This document shows, piece after piece, positions 57,847 to 60,644 of a stretch of DNA of 60,644 nucleotides (the stretch's first letter is position 1; every line of letters begins with the position of its first letter). The stretch is taken from positions 1 to 60,644 of the forward strand of contig NZ_CALEYG010000037.1 in NCBI RefSeq assembly GCF_937924975.1, given 5' to 3'. The translations under genes and the position numbers were made by a program. Origin of the DNA: an uncultured Stomatobaculum sp. (GTDB lineage: Bacteria; Bacillota; Clostridia; Lachnospirales; Lachnospiraceae). The notes under the pieces were generated by a model, which was not told the DNA's origin, did not search any database, and was given only the letters and a program-made list of their open reading frames with translations.

Positions 57847-57854
57847 GGTAAAAT
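57847..57854 (+). promoter_or_regulatory. Extended -10 promoter of dat
   Basis: TGG-TAAAAT, about 49 bp before the ATG; a TTGTAA lies upstream but at poor spacing. AGGAGG stands seven bases before the start codon. Confidence 0.45.
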
Positions 57855-57902
57855 AGAAGTGTCAAAATACGGCGGCAGCCCGCTTTTACAGGAGGAAACA
57901 AG

Positions 57903-58754
57903 ATGAAAGAACTAGGCTATTACGACGGCAACTTCGGTCCCCTCAGCGAGATGCAAATTCCCATGTGTGACCGCGCCTCCTGGTTCGGCGACGGCGTCTA
58001 CGACGCAGGTCCCGCGCGGCACGGCGTTATCTTCGCACTCGATGAACATGTGGATCGCTTTTTCCGGAGCGCATCCCTGCTCGACATCACGATGCCGCTC
58101 ACAAAAGACGAGCTGAAAGCGCTCCTACAGCGCCTGCTCCGGGAAATGGATGACGATGAGCTCTTTGTCTACTACCAGGTGACGCGCGGCAATCCTACCG
58201 TTCAGAAGCGCTCCCACTGTTACGAGCACGGTGTGCCCGGCAAACTCTGGGTCACCCTGACACCGAACAAAATTTCCGACGGCGCAGAGCCCGTGTCCCT
58301 GATTACCTGCGAGGACACCCGCTTTTTGCACTGCAACATCAAGACACTGAACCTGATTCCGTCCGTCATGGCCTCCGAGAAAGCGCGCGATGCGGGCGCA
58401 GCCGAAGCGGTTCTGTACCGCCCGGGCGAACTCGTGACCGAGTGCGCGCACTCGAATGTCCACATTTTAAAGGACGGCGTTCTGAAAACCCACCCGGCCG
58501 ACAACCTGATTCTCGGCGGCATTGCCCGCGCCCATCTGCTCCGCGCCTGCGAGGCTCTCTCGATTCCGACCGATGAGACCGCCTTTACGCTCTCAGAGCT
58601 CTTCGCGGCAGATGAAGTCATTGTCACAAGTTCCTCAAACCTCTGCATTCGCGCCGACCGGATTGACGGCAAAGCAGTCGGCGGCAAGGCTCCCGAACTC
58701 TTTGAGCGCCTGCGCCGCTACCTGCTCGACGAATACATGACCGTGACCGCCTGA
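57903..58754 (+). CDS. dat: D-amino-acid aminotransferase (class IV PLP)
   Basis: 283 aa. Interconverts D-alanine and D-glutamate via 2-oxo acids for peptidoglycan. PLP lysine Lys147 in NIKTLNLIPSV, the phosphate-binding end VTSSSNLCIR, and ECAHSNV near residue 180. A branched-chain or lyase relative is possible, but NIKTLNL favours Dat. Convergent with the EamA gene. Confidence 0.88.
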   Translation: MKELGYYDGNFGPLSEMQIPMCDRASWFGDGVYDAGPARHGVIFALDEHVDRFFRSASLLDITMPLTKDELKALLQRLLREMDDDELFVYYQVTRGNPTVQKRSHCYEHGVPGKLWVTLTPNKISDGAEPVSLITCEDTRFLHCNIKTLNLIPSVMASEKARDAGAAEAVLYRPGELVTECAHSNVHILKDGVLKTHPADNLILGGIARAHLLRACEALSIPTDETAFTLSELFAADEVIVTSSSNLCIRADRIDGKAVGGKAPELFERLRRYLLDEYMTVTA

Positions 58755-58770
58755 TTCAGGCGGTCTTTTT
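58745..58770 (+). terminator. Terminator of dat
   Basis: GACCGCCTGA pairs with TCAGGCGGTC, then TTTTT. The stem includes the dat stop codon and reaches into the end of the convergent EamA gene. Confidence 0.8.
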
Positions 58771-59619
58771 GCTTGCGAGAAAACGGTACACCGCCGTGCC
58801 GATGATCAGCACATAGCCGAATACGCTGAGCAGATCCGGCAATTCTCCGAATAAGAGAAACCCAAAGAGCGCCGCAAACACCACCTGAATGTAGTCGTAG
58901 ACCGAAATTTCCTTGGCCGGTGCATAGGTGTAGGCCATCGTGATGCCGAGCTGCCCGAGCGCAGCCGCGCAGCCGGACAGAAGTAAAAACGCGAGCTGCC
59001 GCGCCCCCATGGGCTCATATCCCGCAAGCATGAACGGCAACACCGTGATGCAGGAAAACACCGAAAACGAGAGGATAATCACCGGTCCCTTGACACCACC
59101 CTGTCCCGCCTTCCGGACAAAGGTATAGGCCGTGCCCGCGCAAAAACCGCCGAAGAGACCGACCAGCGCCGACACCGAGGCGAGACCGATTCCCGGCTTG
59201 ATGACCAGAACGGCCCCCGTGAGCGCGACCAGCAGGCAAAACCAGTCCCGCTTCACCGGCCGCTCTCGCAAAATAAAGAGCGACATCAGAATCGCAAAAA
59301 ACGGCGACATTTTATTGAGCATCGTCGAATCGGCAATCGGCAGATGATCGATGGCCCAGAAGTTCGCGATGACACCGAGCATGCCGACAAACGAGCGCAG
59401 AAACACCGCCAGGCGATTGCCCTTCCCGATTCGGAATGGCTCTCCCGCGCGCCGCAACATAAGAATTGCGACCAGCGCGGCGACCAGATTGCGGAAAAAG
59501 ACCTTCTGCATGACCGGCAATGTCCCCGCAAGTCGCACAAAAACCGCCATCAGCGAAAAGCCTGCCGCAGCGAGCACAATGAATAAAATTCCCTTCGCGG
59601 TATTTCCTCTCAAACCCAT
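58756..59619 (-). CDS. EamA/DMT-family transporter
   Basis: 287 aa with ten helices in two EamA repeats (about 5-140 and 150-283). Marks: AIDHLPIADSTMLNKMSPFFA, LFGELPDLLSVFGYVLIIGTAV. The family exports amino acids, purines or other metabolites; substrate unknown. GAGG six bases before the ATG. Confidence 0.88.
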   Translation of the reverse strand: MGLRGNTAKGILFIVLAAAGFSLMAVFVRLAGTLPVMQKVFFRNLVAALVAILMLRRAGEPFRIGKGNRLAVFLRSFVGMLGVIANFWAIDHLPIADSTMLNKMSPFFAILMSLFILRERPVKRDWFCLLVALTGAVLVIKPGIGLASVSALVGLFGGFCAGTAYTFVRKAGQGGVKGPVIILSFSVFSCITVLPFMLAGYEPMGARQLAFLLLSGCAAALGQLGITMAYTYAPAKEISVYDYIQVVFAALFGFLLFGELPDLLSVFGYVLIIGTAVYRFLASKKTA

Positions 59620-59781
59620 TTCCTCACTTTGCTGTCCTTTTTTATTATTTTGCGATGAAACCGTGTTTTTCGCAAGGCGCGATTCGCGGAAGTTTCAGAC
59701 AGTTTTTCTATGCTCCATTGCATTTCCCACCTTCTGCCTTCTGTTATATAGATACATTTAGCGCTTGCTATTTGTGTTTGC

Positions 59782-59816
59782 TTGACAAAGTTCCGGCTTG
59801 TCAATACAGTTGTATT
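59782..59816 (+). promoter_or_regulatory. Promoter and palindromic operators of the toxin-antitoxin pair
   Basis: -35 TTGACA (59782-59787), 17-bp spacer, -10 TACAGT (59805-59810). TTGACAA/TTGTCAA form a perfect inverted repeat across the spacer, and AATACA-gt-TGTATT is a second palindrome over the -10. This is a good arrangement for autorepression by the antitoxin. Confidence 0.7.
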
Positions 59817-59832
59817 ACAGGAGGTCGTTATT

Positions 59833-60057
59833 ATGCCAACAATCAGTTTGCGCGTCAGCGAAGAAGAGTTAAAACTCTTCCAAGACTTTGCCAAGTTAAA
59901 TCAAACCAGTTTATCCGAGTTGATTCGCCGCACCATGCTATCCAAATTGGAGGATGAGTACGATTTGCAAGTCTTTTCCGCGTACGAAGCTGCAAAAGCC
60001 CGCGGCAAGGTGAAAAGCTACTCCCATGAAGAAACCTGGGCTGAACTCGGCCTATGA
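59833..60057 (+). CDS. RelB/DinJ-type antitoxin with ribbon-helix-helix fold
   Basis: 74 aa from MPTISLRVSEEELK, with GGAGG before the ATG. The first 45 residues match a ribbon-helix-helix DNA-binding fold (SLRVSEEELKLFQDFAKLN, SLSELIRRTM), common to the DUF6290 antitoxins. The tail should bind the toxin. A longer reading from an upstream ATG runs back to the -35 and is rejected. Confidence 0.87.
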   Translation: MPTISLRVSEEELKLFQDFAKLNQTSLSELIRRTMLSKLEDEYDLQVFSAYEAAKARGKVKSYSHEETWAELGL

Positions 60058-60323
60058 GCTACAGCGTGCGCTATACCAAAAAGGCAATTCAGTCACTCAA
60101 AAAATTTGATCGCTCTGTCCTCATTCTGATCAAGTCCTGGATTGAAAAGAACTTAGTCGATACCGATGACCCGCGGCGTCACGGAAAAGGCTTGGCTTCA
60201 AACCGCAGCGGTCAATGGAGATATCGAGTCGGAAATTATCGCATCCTTGCCGAAATCGAGGACAAGGAACTGATCATTCTCGCCATCGAGGTCGGACACA
60301 GGAACAGCGTCTATAAAGCCTGA
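60054..60323 (+). CDS. RelE/ParE-family toxin
   Basis: 89 aa, ATG overlapping the antitoxin stop by four bases. RelE-like marks: YSVRYTKKAIQSLKKFD at the start, GQWRYRVGNYRILAEIED near the C-terminal strand, and GHRNSVYKA at the end, which carries the basic/Tyr residues used by RelE mRNA interferases. A ParE-type gyrase poison cannot be excluded. Confidence 0.87.
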   Translation: MSYSVRYTKKAIQSLKKFDRSVLILIKSWIEKNLVDTDDPRRHGKGLASNRSGQWRYRVGNYRILAEIEDKELIILAIEVGHRNSVYKA

Positions 60324-60329
60324 CCGATA

Positions 60330-60460
60330 TTGCCGAACGAACTGCATTTCTGCTTCGGCAAAAGGCTGATTTAAGACAAAGAAGCGCCCGTATCAACAAC
60401 TTTATTGAGGCTAAGCGGACAAACTATCCTGACTACGCACGCAAAAAGGCGCTGTGCTTT
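60330..60460 (+). pseudogene. Possible coding remnant after the toxin gene
   Basis: The frame beginning near 60330 reads LTDIAERTAFLLRQKADLRQ and then NNFIEAKRTNYPDYARKKA before it enters the terminator hairpin. The composition looks like real protein but there is no start codon or ribosome-binding site, and the segment stops at the hairpin. I do not recognise a family. An inverted repeat TTGCCGAA/TTCGGCAA lies at its beginning. Confidence 0.25.
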
Positions 60461-60478
60461 CGCACAGCGCCTTTCTTC
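60445..60478 (-). terminator. Two-way terminator at the right end
   Basis: AAAGGCGCTGTGC pairs perfectly with GCACAGCGCCTTT around TTTC; T-rich on both sides. On the minus strand it ends the LPXTG gene, on the plus strand the toxin-antitoxin transcript. Confidence 0.9.
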
Positions 60479-60525
60479 TTGCCTGTTTCTGCCTGCAAGT
60501 GCCGGTTCTTTCGGCTCTCCGGCTT

Positions 60526-60644
60526 TTACCGCTCTTCTTTCTTCTTCGCGACCGCAAAGCCTGCGAGCAGCATGCCGAGCGCAAGACCTGCGTAGTTCAG
60601 CGCGAGCGGCGCCTCACCGGTCTTCGGGAGACGGCGCTTTCTGC
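60526..60644 (-). CDS. C-terminus of an LPXTG-anchored surface protein (cut by window edge)
   Basis: Only the last 39 or so residues are in the window. They read RKRRLPKTGEA, then a hydrophobic helix (LNYAGLALGMLLAGFAVA) and a basic end KKKEER. This is a complete sortase sorting signal: LPKTG, membrane helix, positive tail. Sortase would cut between T and G and link the protein to the wall. The rest lies to the right of the window. Confidence 0.88.
   Translation of the reverse strand, partial: RKRRLPKTGEAPLALNYAGLALGMLLAGFAVAKKKEER

Noticed and set aside
59610..59894. A 94-codon minus-strand ORF over the toxin-antitoxin promoter
   Set aside because: Antisense to the antitoxin start and promoter; no ribosome-binding site and no domain.

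Overview
The window looks like a chromosomal stretch of a fairly GC-rich Clostridia member, most probably Lachnospiraceae. The genus cannot be resolved from sequence alone. Reasons: Firmicutes-type promoters (TTGACA/TATACT) and strong AGGAGG ribosome-binding sites; a SCIFF peptide with its radical-SAM maturase beside secDF-tgt-yajC; long-form HPF; an UPF0735-type ACT protein next to hom; a YdjGHI set; an HPr typical of Clostridia; and an LPXTG protein at the right edge. No IS element, prophage, CRISPR array or riboswitch was found. The high third-position GC produces many long antisense ORFs, which are left out.

Layout, left to right. (1) 1-490: tandem strong promoters drive tRNA-Ser(GGA) leftwards, probably into an rRNA operon outside the window. 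(2) 490-8690 (minus strand): a small membrane protein; a spacer with degenerate 60-nt repeats; then a sugar operon read as amylosucrase, HAD phosphatase, sucrose-type EIIBCA, HPr, Enzyme I, terminator. (3) 8770-9130: tRNA-Ser(UGA) on the plus strand and a strong two-way terminator. (4) 9139-17881 (minus): one tightly overlapped operon of ACT protein, hom, tsaE, tsaB, rimI, rnz, tsaD, ispD, aldo/keto reductase, ECF S-component, uridine-kinase-like protein and a small orphan; that is tRNA t6A synthesis, tRNA 3' processing, isoprenoid and amino-acid synthesis. (5) 17913-22775: secA-prfB (minus) and hpf (plus). (6) 22807-25038: a CODH/CooS-family protein standing alone, with a His-rich N-terminus and an Asp where one active-site cluster Cys should be. 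(7) 25122-43077 (minus): cell-envelope block of an 822-aa anchored orphan, murA, metK, two two-component systems in mirrored order with a small membrane ORF between, a 784-aa membrane protein, an ABC exporter, YdjI-YdjG-YdjH and thrC. (8) 43106-52706: a divergent TetR regulator, then (minus) SCIFF, scfB, secDF, tgt, yajC, and ung, uppP, lspA-like, CNNM/CBS protein. (9) 52776-57806: rpmG with a structured leader, rRNA methyltransferase, DegV, MscS, cardiolipin synthase. (10) 57849-60644: dat, an EamA transporter, a RelBE-type toxin-antitoxin pair with palindromic operators, and the C-terminus of an LPXTG surface protein.

Most of the window is housekeeping. The unusual parts are the CooS-like protein, which combines nickel-type histidines with a missing cluster ligand; the amylosucrase with a 155-residue Ala/Glu/Lys tail inside a PTS operon that also holds a phosphatase; the mirrored HK-RR-RR-HK cassette feeding an exporter whose large partner seems to lack an export signal; and the structured leader of rpmG.
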